From: Microbacterium luteolum
GTDB lineage: Bacteria; Actinomycetota; Actinomycetes; Actinomycetales; Microbacteriaceae
Assembly (NCBI RefSeq): GCF_039533965.1
Contig: NZ_BAAAUN010000001.1
Coordinates: forward strand, 2,082,950-2,146,949
Reading direction: 5' to 3'
Length of the DNA: 64,000 bases
In this document: positions 24,655 through 33,074 of the stretch, in pieces
Layout of the letters: each line of letters begins with the position of its first letter
Position numbering within the stretch: the stretch's first letter is position 1
The notes under the pieces: generated by a model
Seen by the model: only the letters and a program-made list of their open reading frames with translations
Database searches by the model: none
What the model was told of the DNA's origin: nothing
Position numbers and translations under genes: made by a program

Positions 24655-25760
24655 TGCGTCGCGCCTTCGCCCTCCTCCTCGCCGCTGCACTCGCCGTCGG
24701 CCTCACCGCGTGCGCCGAGCCGGGTGCGACCGCGGCAGCCCCATCCGAGGCGACGGACTCCTGCCCGTCGGCATCCGCTCCGCTCTCGTCCCTTGCACTG
24801 GTCGACGACGTGCGCGCGGTCACGGGCGGGTCGACCGCCTGCCTGTCGAGCCGGGCGATCGAGGCCGTCGACGACGACACCGCGCCGGAACTGCCGGTGA
24901 CCGTGACCGACAGCGAAGGTCGTGAGGTCGAGATCACCGACGTCGATCGCATCCTCCCGATCGACATCTCGGGCACGATCGCCGCCACGGTGTTCGCCCT
25001 CGGCCTCGGCGACCAGGTCGTCGGCCGCGACTCGTCGACCGGCTTCGCCGGCACGGAAGACCTTCCCGTGGTGACCAAGACCGGCCACACCCTCAACGCC
25101 GAGGCGATCCTCGAGCTCGCCCCGACCGTCATCCTGACCGACACCTCGATCGGTCCGAAGGAGATCCGCCAGCAGCTGCGCGACGCCGGCATCACCGTCG
25201 TCGTCATCTCCAGCGACCGCCGCATTGACACGACCGACGAGCTGGTCGCCGAGATCGCCGCAGCCCTCGGTGTGCCGAGCCGCGGCGAAGCGCTCATCGA
25301 GCGGCTCGCTCTCGCGCTCGACGCCTCCCTCGCCGAGATCGCCGACGTGGTCCCCGCCGCGGAGGAAGATCGCGCTCGGATGCTGTTCCTCTACGTGCGC
25401 GGCAGCGCGAACGTCTACTACATCTTCGGAGAGGACTCCGGTGCCGATTCGCTGATCGAGGCGGTCGGCGGTGTCGACGTCGCCGGCGAGATCGGCTGGG
25501 AGGGCATGAAGCCGATGAGCGCAGAAGCGCTCGTCGCCGCGCGCCCCGACGTGCTCGTCATGATGACCGACGGCCTGGAGTCCGTCGGCGGCATCGACGG
25601 ACTCATCGAACGGATCCCCGCGGTCGCCGAGACGCCCGCCGGCGCCAACCGTCGCGTGATCGACATGGCCGACAGCGAGATCCTCAGCTTCGGCCCGCGC
25701 TCGGCCGACGTCATCAGCGCACTCGCTCGCGCCCTGTACGCGCCCGAGCCGCAGAAGTGA
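24654..25760 (+). CDS. hmuT: Haem ABC transporter substrate-binding lipoprotein
   Basis: The 368-residue protein has a lipoprotein signal ending GLTAC (Cys at about 21), a Ser-rich linker, then a class III binding fold. It has two domains joined by a rigid helix, opening with RILPIDISGTIAATVFALGLGD and a TGHTLNAEAILELAPTVIL segment typical of HmuT. It captures haem, probably handed over by the HtaA surface protein, and delivers it to HmuU. Its stop overlaps the hmuU GTG (GTGA). Confidence 0.93.
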   Translation: MRRAFALLLAAALAVGLTACAEPGATAAAPSEATDSCPSASAPLSSLALVDDVRAVTGGSTACLSSRAIEAVDDDTAPELPVTVTDSEGREVEITDVDRILPIDISGTIAATVFALGLGDQVVGRDSSTGFAGTEDLPVVTKTGHTLNAEAILELAPTVILTDTSIGPKEIRQQLRDAGITVVVISSDRRIDTTDELVAEIAAALGVPSRGEALIERLALALDASLAEIADVVPAAEEDRARMLFLYVRGSANVYYIFGEDSGADSLIEAVGGVDVAGEIGWEGMKPMSAEALVAARPDVLVMMTDGLESVGGIDGLIERIPAVAETPAGANRRVIDMADSEILSFGPRSADVISALARALYAPEPQK

Positions 25761-26845
25761 CCTCGGCGGGAGCGACCTCGGAGGTCGTCACCTCGACGCC
25801 GGGCACACATCGGGGACTGCGCTTCGTCCTGGTCATGGTCGGCCTGGTCGTCGCGCTCGTGGTCACCTGCATCGCATCGATCACCAGCGGACAGTACGAC
25901 CTCTCCCCCGCCGACCTCATCGGCGTGCTCCTGCACGGCATCGGCATCGACACCGCCTGGGCTCCGTCCGCCTCGACGGACTACGGCGTGATCAACAGCA
26001 TCCGGATGCCGCGGCTCGTGCTCGGACTCCTCGTCGGCGCCGCCCTGGCCGTCTCGGGTGTGCTCATGCAGGCGATCTTCGGAAACCCGCTGGCGGATGC
26101 CGGCGTCGTCGGCGTCTCGTCGGGTGCCGCACTGGGTGCCGCGGGCAGCATCACCTTGGGCCTTGCCACGTTCGGGATGTGGACCACGCCGGCCTTCGCC
26201 TTCCTCGGCGGCCTCGCGGCGGTGCTCGCGGTGTACCTCCTCAGCCGCTCCGGCGGGCGCACCGAGGTCGTGACGCTGCTGCTCACCGGTATCGCGATCA
26301 ACGCGATCGCGGGTGCGGGCATGGCGTTCTTCACGTTCCTCGGCACCACCTCGACCCGCGAGCAGATCGTGTTCTGGCAGCTCGGCTCGCTCAACGGCGC
26401 CCTGTGGTCGAACATCCAGCTGATCGCCCCGCTCGTGGGGATCGGCGTCGTCGTCGCCCTCATCGTCGCGCCGAGCCTCGACCTCTTCGCACTCGGCGAG
26501 CGCACCGCCCGGCACCTCGGGCTGAACGTCGAGCTGCTGCGGATGGTCGTGATCGTCACGGTCGCGATCCTGGTGTGCGCGGCCGTCGCCTTCGCCGGCA
26601 TCATCGGCTTCGCGGGTCTCGTCGTGCCGCACCTGATGCGCATGATGATCGGCCCCGCGCACCTGCCGCTCGTCATCGCGTCGGCGGTCGGAGGCGCGCT
26701 GCTCATCGCCGTCGCCGACCTCGTCGCGCGGACCGCCGTGCCGTTGGCCGACCTGCCGATCGGCATGATCACCTCGCTCGTGGGCGGGCCCTTCTTCCTC
26801 TGGCTGCTCGTGCGCACGCGTCGACGCTCGGGGGGATGGGCGTGA
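25757..26845 (+). CDS. hmuU: Haem ABC transporter permease (FecCD family)
   Basis: The 362-residue permease of the BtuC/FecCD fold has about ten helices. The signatures RMPRLVLGLLVGAALAVSG, GNPLADAGVVGVSSGAALGA and FAGIIGFAGLVVPHLMRM are clear. It forms the channel with HmuV as ATPase. The GTG start overlaps the hmuT stop by 4 nt, so the genes are translationally coupled. Confidence 0.95.
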   Translation: MTSAGATSEVVTSTPGTHRGLRFVLVMVGLVVALVVTCIASITSGQYDLSPADLIGVLLHGIGIDTAWAPSASTDYGVINSIRMPRLVLGLLVGAALAVSGVLMQAIFGNPLADAGVVGVSSGAALGAAGSITLGLATFGMWTTPAFAFLGGLAAVLAVYLLSRSGGRTEVVTLLLTGIAINAIAGAGMAFFTFLGTTSTREQIVFWQLGSLNGALWSNIQLIAPLVGIGVVVALIVAPSLDLFALGERTARHLGLNVELLRMVVIVTVAILVCAAVAFAGIIGFAGLVVPHLMRMMIGPAHLPLVIASAVGGALLIAVADLVARTAVPLADLPIGMITSLVGGPFFLWLLVRTRRRSGGWA

Positions 26846-27615
26846 CCGTGCGGCTGCGCGGCACCGGGCTCACGGTGCGGGTCGGCGAGGGCCGCGCGAT
26901 CCTCGAGGATGCCGCGATCGAGATCCGCGCCGGCGAGATCCACGCGCTCGTCGGACCGAACGGCGCCGGCAAGACCACGCTCTTCGGTGTGCTCGCCGGC
27001 GATGTCCCCGCGGCGGCCGGCGAGGTCGCCCTCGACGATCAGCCGATCGGCGGCGTGCGCGCACGGATCCTGGCTCAGCAGCGCGCCGTGCTCCTGCAGG
27101 AGAACGCCGTGACATTCCCGTTCAGCGCCGAACAGGTCGTGCGGATGGGGCGGACGCCCTGGGCTCGCACCCCCGCCGCGGACGACGACGATCTCGCGGT
27201 GACCTCGGCGATGGACCTGACCGAGGTGACGGCGATGCGCGCCCGGGCGGTGACCTCGCTCTCCGGCGGCGAGCGCGCTCGCGTCGCTCTCGCCCGCGTG
27301 ATCGCCCAGAGCACCGGCATCCTGCTGCTCGACGAGCCCACGGCCGCGCTCGATCTCAAGCACCACGAAGACGTGATGCGCCTGATCAGAGCACGAGCCG
27401 ACGCCGGGGTCGCCGTGGCGATCGTGCTGCACGACCTGAACGCCGCCCTCGCGCACGCCGATCGCGTGACGCTGCTGTCGGAGGGCCGCGTGGTGGCGTC
27501 CGGATCGCCCGCCGAGGTCCTCACGGCCGCGCGCATCGAGGAGGTCTACGGCCAGCCGGTCGATGTCTTCCCGCACCCCGTCACCGGCGTGCCCCTGGTC
27601 GTCGCGCGGCGCTGA
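26836..27615 (+). CDS. hmuV: Haem ABC transporter ATP-binding protein
   Basis: The 259-residue ATPase has Walker A GPNGAGKT at residues 40-47, a Q-loop near LLQENAVTFPF, the signature LSGGERARVALARV, Walker B ILLLDEPTAALD and the switch His in IVLHDLNAAL. The ATG at 26836 overlaps the end of hmuU by 10 nt. A GTG at 26842 that forms GTGA with the hmuU stop is an alternative start. It powers haem uptake with HmuT and HmuU. Confidence 0.95.
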   Translation: MGVTVRLRGTGLTVRVGEGRAILEDAAIEIRAGEIHALVGPNGAGKTTLFGVLAGDVPAAAGEVALDDQPIGGVRARILAQQRAVLLQENAVTFPFSAEQVVRMGRTPWARTPAADDDDLAVTSAMDLTEVTAMRARAVTSLSGGERARVALARVIAQSTGILLLDEPTAALDLKHHEDVMRLIRARADAGVAVAIVLHDLNAALAHADRVTLLSEGRVVASGSPAEVLTAARIEEVYGQPVDVFPHPVTGVPLVVARR

Positions 27616-27642
27616 GGCACGTGACCGTCCCACCCGACGATG

Positions 27643-27690
27643 CTTCGACAGGCTCAGCAACCCAGTCCTGGATCCCTGAGCTTGTCGAAG
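27643..27690. repeat. Palindrome between convergent genes (TTCGACAGGCTCAG type)
   Basis: Arms CTTCGACAGGCTCAG (27643-27657) and CTGAGCTTGTCGAAG (27676-27690) pair with one mismatch. An outer GTGACC/GGTCAC pair lies at 27621-27626 and 27692-27697. It separates hmuV from the convergent sterol-carrier gene and probably ends both transcripts. Confidence 0.8.
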
Positions 27691-27705
27691 GGGTCACGTC
27701 GCAGG

Positions 27706-28077
27706 CTAGGGCCTCAGGGGCAGCACGTCGACGAGGCTGGCGCGGGTGCCCGAGGCCGCGATGCGGCCGGCCGTCTCGGCATCCGTCCAGGCCTCGGCGC
27801 CGGTCGCGAGAGCGATCCAGGTCGCGGCATCCATCTCGACGACGTTCGGCGGCGTCCCGCGGGTGTGCCGCGGCCCCTGGATGACCTGCACGGCGCCGAA
27901 CGGCGGCACACGCACCTCGACGCTGTTGCCCGGGGCCTTCTCGTCGAGCAGCTGCAGCAGGTAGCGGACGGCGGTGGCGAGATCGGTGCGCTGGGGCGTC
28001 GAGCCGGCGGCGTCCGCGGCGCGCACGGCGTCGAGGGCCGTGCGTCCGTCGATGATGTCGATCCTGCGGGAAGGCAT
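27706..28077 (-). CDS. Sterol carrier family protein (SCP2-like)
   Basis: The 123-residue protein resembles the short actinobacterial sterol-carrier family, with VRYLLQLLDEKAPGNSVEVRVPP and a C-terminal TDAETAGRIAASGTRASL helix. Such domains bind lipids or act with mycothiol-dependent enzymes. A specific role is not evident. The start at 28077 has TACCCT 7 nt upstream and no Shine-Dalgarno. It is divergent from the Nudix gene over 69 bp. Confidence 0.8.
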   Translation of the reverse strand: MPSRRIDIIDGRTALDAVRAADAAGSTPQRTDLATAVRYLLQLLDEKAPGNSVEVRVPPFGAVQVIQGPRHTRGTPPNVVEMDAATWIALATGAEAWTDAETAGRIAASGTRASLVDVLPLRP

Positions 28078-28084
28078 GAGAACG

Positions 28085-28090
28085 AGGGTA
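28085..28090 (-). promoter_or_regulatory. -10-like hexamer TACCCT before the sterol-carrier gene
   Basis: The hexamer is 7 nt before the ATG at 28077, a likely leaderless start. Confidence 0.4.
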
Positions 28091-28133
28091 CGCCTCCGCT
28101 CGAGCGCTCGCCCCGACGCCCACCGGACAGGAA

Positions 28134-28139
28134 TAGGCT
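28134..28139 (+). promoter_or_regulatory. -10-like hexamer TAGGCT before the Nudix gene
   Basis: The hexamer is 7 nt before the ATG at 28147, a likely leaderless start. Confidence 0.45.
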
Positions 28140-28146
28140 CGAGTCG

Positions 28147-28827
28147 ATGAGCCCCGACCCCGACACCATGCACGGCGCCCGCGCCGAGCTGCTCGCGACC
28201 GCGCAGCGCAGCGACGGGTGGACGAAGGGCTTCCCCGCAGTCCCCATGGGCGCCCATCCGGCATCCGTGCTGGTGCTCTTCGGCCGGCTCGACAGCATCC
28301 CGGCACGGACCGACGAGCGGACCGTCGCCGCCGATCTCGACGTGCTGCTGCAGCGCCGGGCCGCCACCCTGTCGTCGCACCCCGGTCAGGTCTCGTTCCC
28401 GGGCGGGCGACGCGAGGAGCAGGATGCCGATGCCATCGCCACCGCGCTCCGCGAAGCGCAGGAGGAGACCGGCCTCGACCCTGCCGGCGTCGAGGTGCTG
28501 GCGACGCTGCCGGAGATCCCCCTCGCTGCCAGCAACCACCTGGTCACCCCTGTCCTCGGCTGGTGGCGGTCCCCCTCCCGTGTCGTCGCGGTCGATCACG
28601 CCGAGACCGTGGACGTGTTCCGCGTCCCCGTCGCACAGCTTCTCGACCCTGAGACCCGCTTCACCTCGGCGCTGCACCGGATGGGGCAGACGTTCTCGGG
28701 TCCCGCGTTCGACGTCGACGGCACGATCGTGTGGGGCTTCACGGCCATGGTGCTCGACGCCCTCTTCGACGCCGCCGGTTGGACTCAGCCCTGGGACCGC
28801 ACGGTCGAGCGGCCGATCGAGCTCTGA
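28147..28827 (+). CDS. Nudix hydrolase, CoA-pyrophosphatase-like
   Basis: The 226-residue protein has a complete Nudix box beginning at GGRREEQDADA and continuing LREAQEETGL, with the metal-binding Glu pair. The preceding segment (LLQRRAATLSSHPGQVSFPG) is the UPF0035 signature of CoA diphosphatases (NudL/CoAse). It probably cleaves CoA or its oxidised forms to phosphopantetheine and ADP. The ATG at 28147 follows TAGGCT by 7 nt. Confidence 0.9.
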   Translation: MSPDPDTMHGARAELLATAQRSDGWTKGFPAVPMGAHPASVLVLFGRLDSIPARTDERTVAADLDVLLQRRAATLSSHPGQVSFPGGRREEQDADAIATALREAQEETGLDPAGVEVLATLPEIPLAASNHLVTPVLGWWRSPSRVVAVDHAETVDVFRVPVAQLLDPETRFTSALHRMGQTFSGPAFDVDGTIVWGFTAMVLDALFDAAGWTQPWDRTVERPIEL

Positions 28828-28860
28828 CCCGCGCAGCGGGGCGAGAGAGCGTCCATCGGT

Positions 28861-28946
28861 GTTCACAATTCAGCAAGAACTCGTCCGGAACGCACCGGAA
28901 CTCCCCCGGCACGCACCTTCCATCCCGATTCGACTGAATTGTGAAC
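28861..28946. repeat. Intergenic inverted repeat, family B (CACAATTCAGCAAGAA type)
   Basis: Arms GTTCACAATTCAG (28861-28873) and CTGAATTGTGAAC (28934-28946) are perfect 13-bp complements around 60 nt. The left 22 bases match the element at 50004 at 19 positions. It lies just upstream of purD. Confidence 0.75.
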
Positions 28947-28984
28947 GCCGCACGCGCACACCGAAACGCGGCGGCCACGCTCGG

Positions 28985-28990
28985 TAGGCT
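28985..28990 (+). promoter_or_regulatory. -10-like hexamer TAGGCT before purD
   Basis: The hexamer lies exactly 6 nt before the GTG at 28997. The spacing and the following GG-C-CG-GTG pattern match the apt promoter at 50096. Confidence 0.55.
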
Positions 28991-28996
28991 GGACCG

Positions 28997-30274
28997 GTGA
29001 AGATTCTCGTCCTCGGTTCCGGTGCTCGTGAGCACGCGATCATCCTCGCTCTGCGAGCCGAGCAGGCGGAGCACGAGATCTTCGTCTCCCCCGGAAACGC
29101 CGGCATCGCGCAGGACGCCACCCCCGTCACGGTCGATCCGCTCGACGGCGCGGCGGTGACCGCGTTCGCGAACGAGCACGCGATCAACCTCGTCGTGGTC
29201 GGACCCGAAGCCCCCTTGGTCGCTGGTGTCGCGGATGCCCTGCGCGCACACGGCGTGCCGGTGTTCGGACCGGGCAAGGCCGCGGCGCAGCTCGAGGGCT
29301 CGAAGTCGTTCGCGAAGCGGGTGATGGATACCGCGGGCGTGCCGACCGGGCGCGCCGTGCGCGCCTCCACCATCGCCGACGTCGAGGCCGCGTTCGACGA
29401 ACTCGGCGCTCCGTACGTGGTCAAGGCCGACGGCCTGGCCGCGGGCAAGGGCGTCATCGTCACCTCCGACCGCGCGGAAGCCCTCGCCCACGCCGAGCAC
29501 TATCTCCCCTCGGGTCCCGTGCTGGTCGAGGAGTTCCTGTCCGGTCCCGAGGTCTCGCTGTTCTTCCTGAGCGACGGCGACACGGTCCGCGCGCTCAGCC
29601 CCGCGCAGGACTTCAAGCGCGCGCTCGACGGCGACGCCGGCCCCAACACGGGCGGTATGGGCGCCTACTCGCCGCTGCCGTGGCTCGCCGAGCAGTTCGG
29701 CAGCGAGCAGGCCTTCGTCGACGAGGTCACCCGCGACGTCGCGCTCCCTGTCATCCGTCAGCTCGACGCCGAAGGCACCCCGTTCATCGGCCTGCTCTAC
29801 GCGGGCCTCATCCTCACTCCCGCCGGTGTCCGCGTGATCGAGTTCAACGCGCGCTTCGGCGACCCCGAGACGCAGATCGTGCTGCCCCGCCTCGTGACCC
29901 CGCTGTCCGAGCTGCTGTTCGCCGCGGCATCCGGCACCCTCGAGGACCAGCCGCAGCCGGTCTTCAGCGACGACGTCGCGATCACGGTCGTGCTCGCGAG
30001 CGAGGGCTACCCCGAAGCTCCGCAGACCGGGCGCCCGATCGAAGGACTCGAGGATGCCGCTGCGGTCGAGGGTGTGCGCCTCGTGCATGCCGCGACGGCG
30101 AGCCCGGACGCGCCGGGCGGATCGCTGGTCGCGACCGGCGGCCGGGTGCTGAACGTCGTGGCTGTGGCATCCGACTTCCGCACCGCGCGCGACCGCGCCT
30201 ACGAGGCGATCGGGCGCATCCGCCTCGACGGCTCGCATTACCGCACCGACATCGCCGCCCGCGTCGCGGAGTAG
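28997..30274 (+). CDS. purD: Phosphoribosylamine-glycine ligase (GAR synthetase)
   Basis: The 425-residue ATP-grasp enzyme makes GAR, step two of purine synthesis. MKILVLGSGAREHAI is the classic N terminus. YVVKADGLAAGKGVIV and VEEFLSGPEVSLFFL bind ATP, PNTGGMGAYSP binds substrate, and EFNARFGDPETQ carries the metal ligands. The GTG start is supported by the leaderless promoter 6 nt upstream. It stands alone, apart from purF-purM and purC. Confidence 0.97.
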   Translation: MKILVLGSGAREHAIILALRAEQAEHEIFVSPGNAGIAQDATPVTVDPLDGAAVTAFANEHAINLVVVGPEAPLVAGVADALRAHGVPVFGPGKAAAQLEGSKSFAKRVMDTAGVPTGRAVRASTIADVEAAFDELGAPYVVKADGLAAGKGVIVTSDRAEALAHAEHYLPSGPVLVEEFLSGPEVSLFFLSDGDTVRALSPAQDFKRALDGDAGPNTGGMGAYSPLPWLAEQFGSEQAFVDEVTRDVALPVIRQLDAEGTPFIGLLYAGLILTPAGVRVIEFNARFGDPETQIVLPRLVTPLSELLFAAASGTLEDQPQPVFSDDVAITVVLASEGYPEAPQTGRPIEGLEDAAAVEGVRLVHAATASPDAPGGSLVATGGRVLNVVAVASDFRTARDRAYEAIGRIRLDGSHYRTDIAARVAE

Positions 30275-30324
30275 TCTCCCGACCCGGCTCCTCCTCCGCC
30301 GGAATTCGGGCGATCGCACGTTTC

Positions 30325-30370
30325 TCGGAGGATTCCTGCCGAATCATCCGAGATTCCTGCCATCCTCCGA
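30325..30370. repeat. Mixed inverted and direct repeat after purD
   Basis: TCGGAGGAT (30325-30333) pairs with ATCCTCCGA (30362-30370). Inside, GATTCCTGCC occurs twice in direct order (30331-30340, 30352-30361). It lies between purD and the HxlR gene and may terminate purD. Confidence 0.65.
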
Positions 30371-30388
30371 TTTCCGGAGGTCACGCTG

Positions 30389-30417
30389 TTGACTTCGCTC
30401 GCTTTCTTCAAGAAAGT
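30389..30417 (+). promoter_or_regulatory. HxlR promoter with palindromic operator
   Basis: TTGACT (30389-30394) and GAAAGT (30412-30417) are 17 bp apart, and the latter ends 6 nt before the ATG. The perfect 7-bp inverted repeat CTTTCTT-C-AAGAAAG (30402-30416) lies across spacer and -10, as expected for autorepression by the downstream HxlR protein. Confidence 0.6.
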
Positions 30418-30423
30418 AGGCGG

Positions 30424-30897
30424 ATGCCGCTCCGCTCCGACTGGTCCTCCACGACCTGCCCGATCGCCCGCTCCGCCGATGTGCTGGCCGACCCGTGGGT
30501 GCTCCTGATCCTGCGCGAGCTGTTCTCGGGCCGGAGCCGCTTCGATCAGCTGCGCGACGCCACCGGAGCCGCCGACTCGGTGCTCGCCCGACGCCTGACC
30601 TCGATGGTCGAAGCGGGTCTACTCCTCCGCGACGACGACCCGCGATCCGGCTACCGGATGACGGATGCCGGTCGCGAGACTCTTCCGATCCTGCACGCCT
30701 ACGCGCGCTTCACCCGCGCCACCGATCCCGAGGGCGAGTGGGGGCTGACGGTGACCTGCGGACGGTGCGGCGCGGTCGCGGCATCCGCCGACTGGTGCGC
30801 CTCGTGCGCGGCGCCGCTCGACGCCGACAGCACGCGCTGGGCACGCCGCAGCATGGGCGATGCCCCGTTCGCGCTGCTCGCGGGAGATGCGGCGTGA
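30424..30897 (+). CDS. HxlR-family transcriptional regulator with zinc-ribbon-like tail
   Basis: The 157-residue protein has the HxlR winged helix at about residues 10-100 (CPIARSADVLADPWVLLILR with its typical early Cys). A C-terminal CxxC...CxxC segment (VTCGRCGAVAASADWCASC) probably binds zinc. HxlR proteins answer to aldehydes, quinones or drugs. Its stop overlaps the GTG of the MFS transporter (GTGA), so it probably controls that exporter. A palindrome in its own promoter suggests autorepression. Confidence 0.9.
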   Translation: MPLRSDWSSTTCPIARSADVLADPWVLLILRELFSGRSRFDQLRDATGAADSVLARRLTSMVEAGLLLRDDDPRSGYRMTDAGRETLPILHAYARFTRATDPEGEWGLTVTCGRCGAVAASADWCASCAAPLDADSTRWARRSMGDAPFALLAGDAA

Positions 30898-32243
30898 CCG
30901 CCGAGTCGGTGGGGGAGCCCACCGGCACCCCGCCCACCGAGGGTCCCGTCGCCAGGCCGCGACGCTTCCACCCCGCGTGGACGGTCGCGCTCGTCGCCCT
31001 CATCGCCCTCATCGGCGCCGCCGGGTTCCGCGCGGCCCCGGGTGTGCTGATGGTTCCGCTCGAGGAGGAGTTCGGGTGGACGACCGCGGAGCTGTCGCTC
31101 GCCGTCTCGATCAACCTCCTGCTCTACGGGCTCATCGCCCCGTTCGCGGCTGCGCTGATGCAGCGCTTCGGCATCCGCGCGGTCACCGTCGTCGCGCTGT
31201 TCGTGATCGGTGCCGGGGCGGCGCTCAGCGTCTTCGTCGCGACGCCCGGACAGCTGATCCTCACCTGGGGCGTGCTGATCGGGCTCGGCACCGGATCGAT
31301 GGCCCTCGTGTTCGCCGCCACCATCACCGACACCTGGTTCGCGACGCGGCGAGGGCTCGTCTCCGGGGTTCTCACGGCGGGCAGCGCCACCGGACAGCTG
31401 ATCTTCCTGCCGGTGATCGCCGCGGCCGCCGAGGACGTCGGCTGGCGGGGAGCATCCCTGATCATCGCGGGAGGAGCACTCGCGGTCGCACCCCTGGTCT
31501 GGATCTTCCTGCGCAACCGACCGAGTGACCTGGGCGTCACGCGCTACGGCGAGACCGAGCCGTACTCAGCGCCGGCGCCGACTCCGCGCGGCTCGGCCTG
31601 GGGCGCGGCACGACTCGCGCTCACCACGCTGCGGGATGCCGCGCGCACCAAGACCTTCTGGGCCCTCGCGATCGGTTTCGCGATCTGCGGTGCGACCACC
31701 AACGGCCTGATCGGCACGCACTTCATCCCGAGCGCGCACGACCACGGGATGGCGACGACGACAGCCGCGGGCCTGCTCGCAGTCGTCGGCGTCTTCGACA
31801 TCGTCGGGACCGTGTTCTCGGGCTGGCTGACCGACCGCGTCAACCCCCGCATCCTCCTCGCCGCGTACTACGCCCTGCGCGGCGTGAGCCTGCTGTTCCT
31901 GCCGAGCCTGCTCTCGGCCGAGGTGCAGCCGAGCATCATCGTCTTCATCGTGATCTACGGGCTCGACTGGGTCGCCACGGTCCCGCCGACCATCGCCCTC
32001 TGCCGCGAGGTGTTCGGCACCAAGGGCCCGCTGGTCTTCGGCTGGGTGTTCGCGGCGCACCAGATCGGCGCCGGCATCGCATCGATCCTCGCCGGGATCG
32101 TGCGCGACCAGACCGGCCAGTACACGTTCGCGTGGTTCGCCGCCGCCGGGCTGTGCGCGGTGGCGGCCCTGGTCAGTGCGACGATTCGCCGACACAGGCC
32201 TCGAGCGACAGCATCCGAACCCGCCGTCGCTCCCCGCCGATAG
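30894..32243 (+). CDS. MFS transporter, monocarboxylate/OFA-like
   Basis: The 449-residue protein has twelve predicted helices. RAAPGVLMVPLEEEFGWTTA and the ATRRGLVSGVLTAGSATGQL loop are features of oxalate/formate and monocarboxylate-type MFS carriers. Substrate and direction are unknown. Overlap with the HxlR regulator suggests drug- or metabolite-induced expression. A family A palindrome lies after its stop. Confidence 0.9.
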   Translation: MTAESVGEPTGTPPTEGPVARPRRFHPAWTVALVALIALIGAAGFRAAPGVLMVPLEEEFGWTTAELSLAVSINLLLYGLIAPFAAALMQRFGIRAVTVVALFVIGAGAALSVFVATPGQLILTWGVLIGLGTGSMALVFAATITDTWFATRRGLVSGVLTAGSATGQLIFLPVIAAAAEDVGWRGASLIIAGGALAVAPLVWIFLRNRPSDLGVTRYGETEPYSAPAPTPRGSAWGAARLALTTLRDAARTKTFWALAIGFAICGATTNGLIGTHFIPSAHDHGMATTTAAGLLAVVGVFDIVGTVFSGWLTDRVNPRILLAAYYALRGVSLLFLPSLLSAEVQPSIIVFIVIYGLDWVATVPPTIALCREVFGTKGPLVFGWVFAAHQIGAGIASILAGIVRDQTGQYTFAWFAAAGLCAVAALVSATIRRHRPRATASEPAVAPRR

Positions 32244-32257
32244 CCCGCCGACCCGGC

Positions 32258-32330
32258 CCTTTCTGCGCGAACCGGCCCCTTGAGCGCGTCCTCAAAGGGG
32301 CGGCTCGCACGCAAAGGGGCGGCTCGGCAA
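32258..32330. repeat. Intergenic palindrome, family A (CCCCTTTGCG type)
   Basis: GGCCCCTTGAG (32274-32284) pairs imperfectly with CTCAAAGGGGC (32291-32301). Outer words (CGGCCCTTT, AAAGGGGCGGCTCGGC) also pair. It separates the convergent MFS and ABC genes. The word order matches the element at 8341. Confidence 0.75.
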
Positions 32331-32345
32331 AAAAGAGACCGTGCC

Positions 32346-33074
32346 TCAGAGCACCTTCGAGAGGAAGTCCTTCAGGCGCTCGTTCTTCGGGGCGCCGAAC
32401 AGCTCGGCGGGCGGGGCCTCCTCGACGACGACGCCGCCGTCCATGAAGACCGTGCGACCAGAGACCTCGCGGGCGAAGCCCATCTCGTGCGTGACCAGCA
32501 CCATGGTCATGCCGCCCGACGCGAGGTCGCGGATCACCTGCAGCACCTCACCCACCATCTCGGGGTCGAGCGCACTCGTCGCCTCGTCGAACAGCATGAT
32601 CTCGGGGTCCATCGCGAGCGCACGGGCGATCGCCACGCGCTGCTTCTGACCGCCGGAGAGGGATGCCGGCTTCGCATCCGCCTTCTCCGCCAGGCCCACG
32701 CGGTCGAGCAGCGACAGCGCACGCTCGCGGGCCTGCGCCTTCGACAGCCTGCCGAGCTCGATCGGCGCGAGGGTGATGTTCTCGAGCACGGTCATGTGCG
32801 GGAACAGGTTGAAGTGCTGGAAGACCATGCCGATGCGCTGACGCACCTCGTCGAGCTTCACGCTCTTGTCGGTCAGGTCCACCCCGTCGATGACGATGTG
32901 GCCCGACGTGGGCTCTTCGAGCTTGTTCAGGCAGCGCAGCAGCGTCGACTTGCCGGAACCCGACGGGCCGATGACCGCGATGACCTCTCCGTCCTCGACG
33001 GCGAGATCGATGCCCTTGAGCACCTGGTTGTCCCCGAACGACTTGTGCAGACCCCGGACCTCGATCTTGCTCAT
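32346..33074 (-). CDS. Polar amino-acid ABC transporter ATP-binding protein (GlnQ-like)
   Basis: The 242-residue ATPase has Walker [10 protein letters not shown] near residue 37, signature [15 protein letters not shown], Walker [15 protein letters not shown] and switch His in LVTHEMGFA. All are typical of the PAAT family. Its ATG overlaps the stop of the fused binding-protein/permease gene by 4 nt. Together they form a complete transporter from only two genes. Confidence 0.94.
   Translation of the reverse strand: MSKIEVRGLHKSFGDNQVLKGIDLAVEDGEVIAVIGPSGSGKSTLLRCLNKLEEPTSGHIVIDGVDLTDKSVKLDEVRQRIGMVFQHFNLFPHMTVLENITLAPIELGRLSKAQARERALSLLDRVGLAEKADAKPASLSGGQKQRVAIARALAMDPEIMLFDEATSALDPEMVGEVLQVIRDLASGGMTMVLVTHEMGFAREVSGRTVFMDGGVVVEEAPPAELFGAPKNERLKDFLSKVL

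Noticed and set aside
32331..32336. A-run after the family A element as a terminator U-tract
   Set aside because: The run is A on the plus strand after the stem. For the minus-strand gene it precedes the stem, so it gives no U-tract for either transcript.
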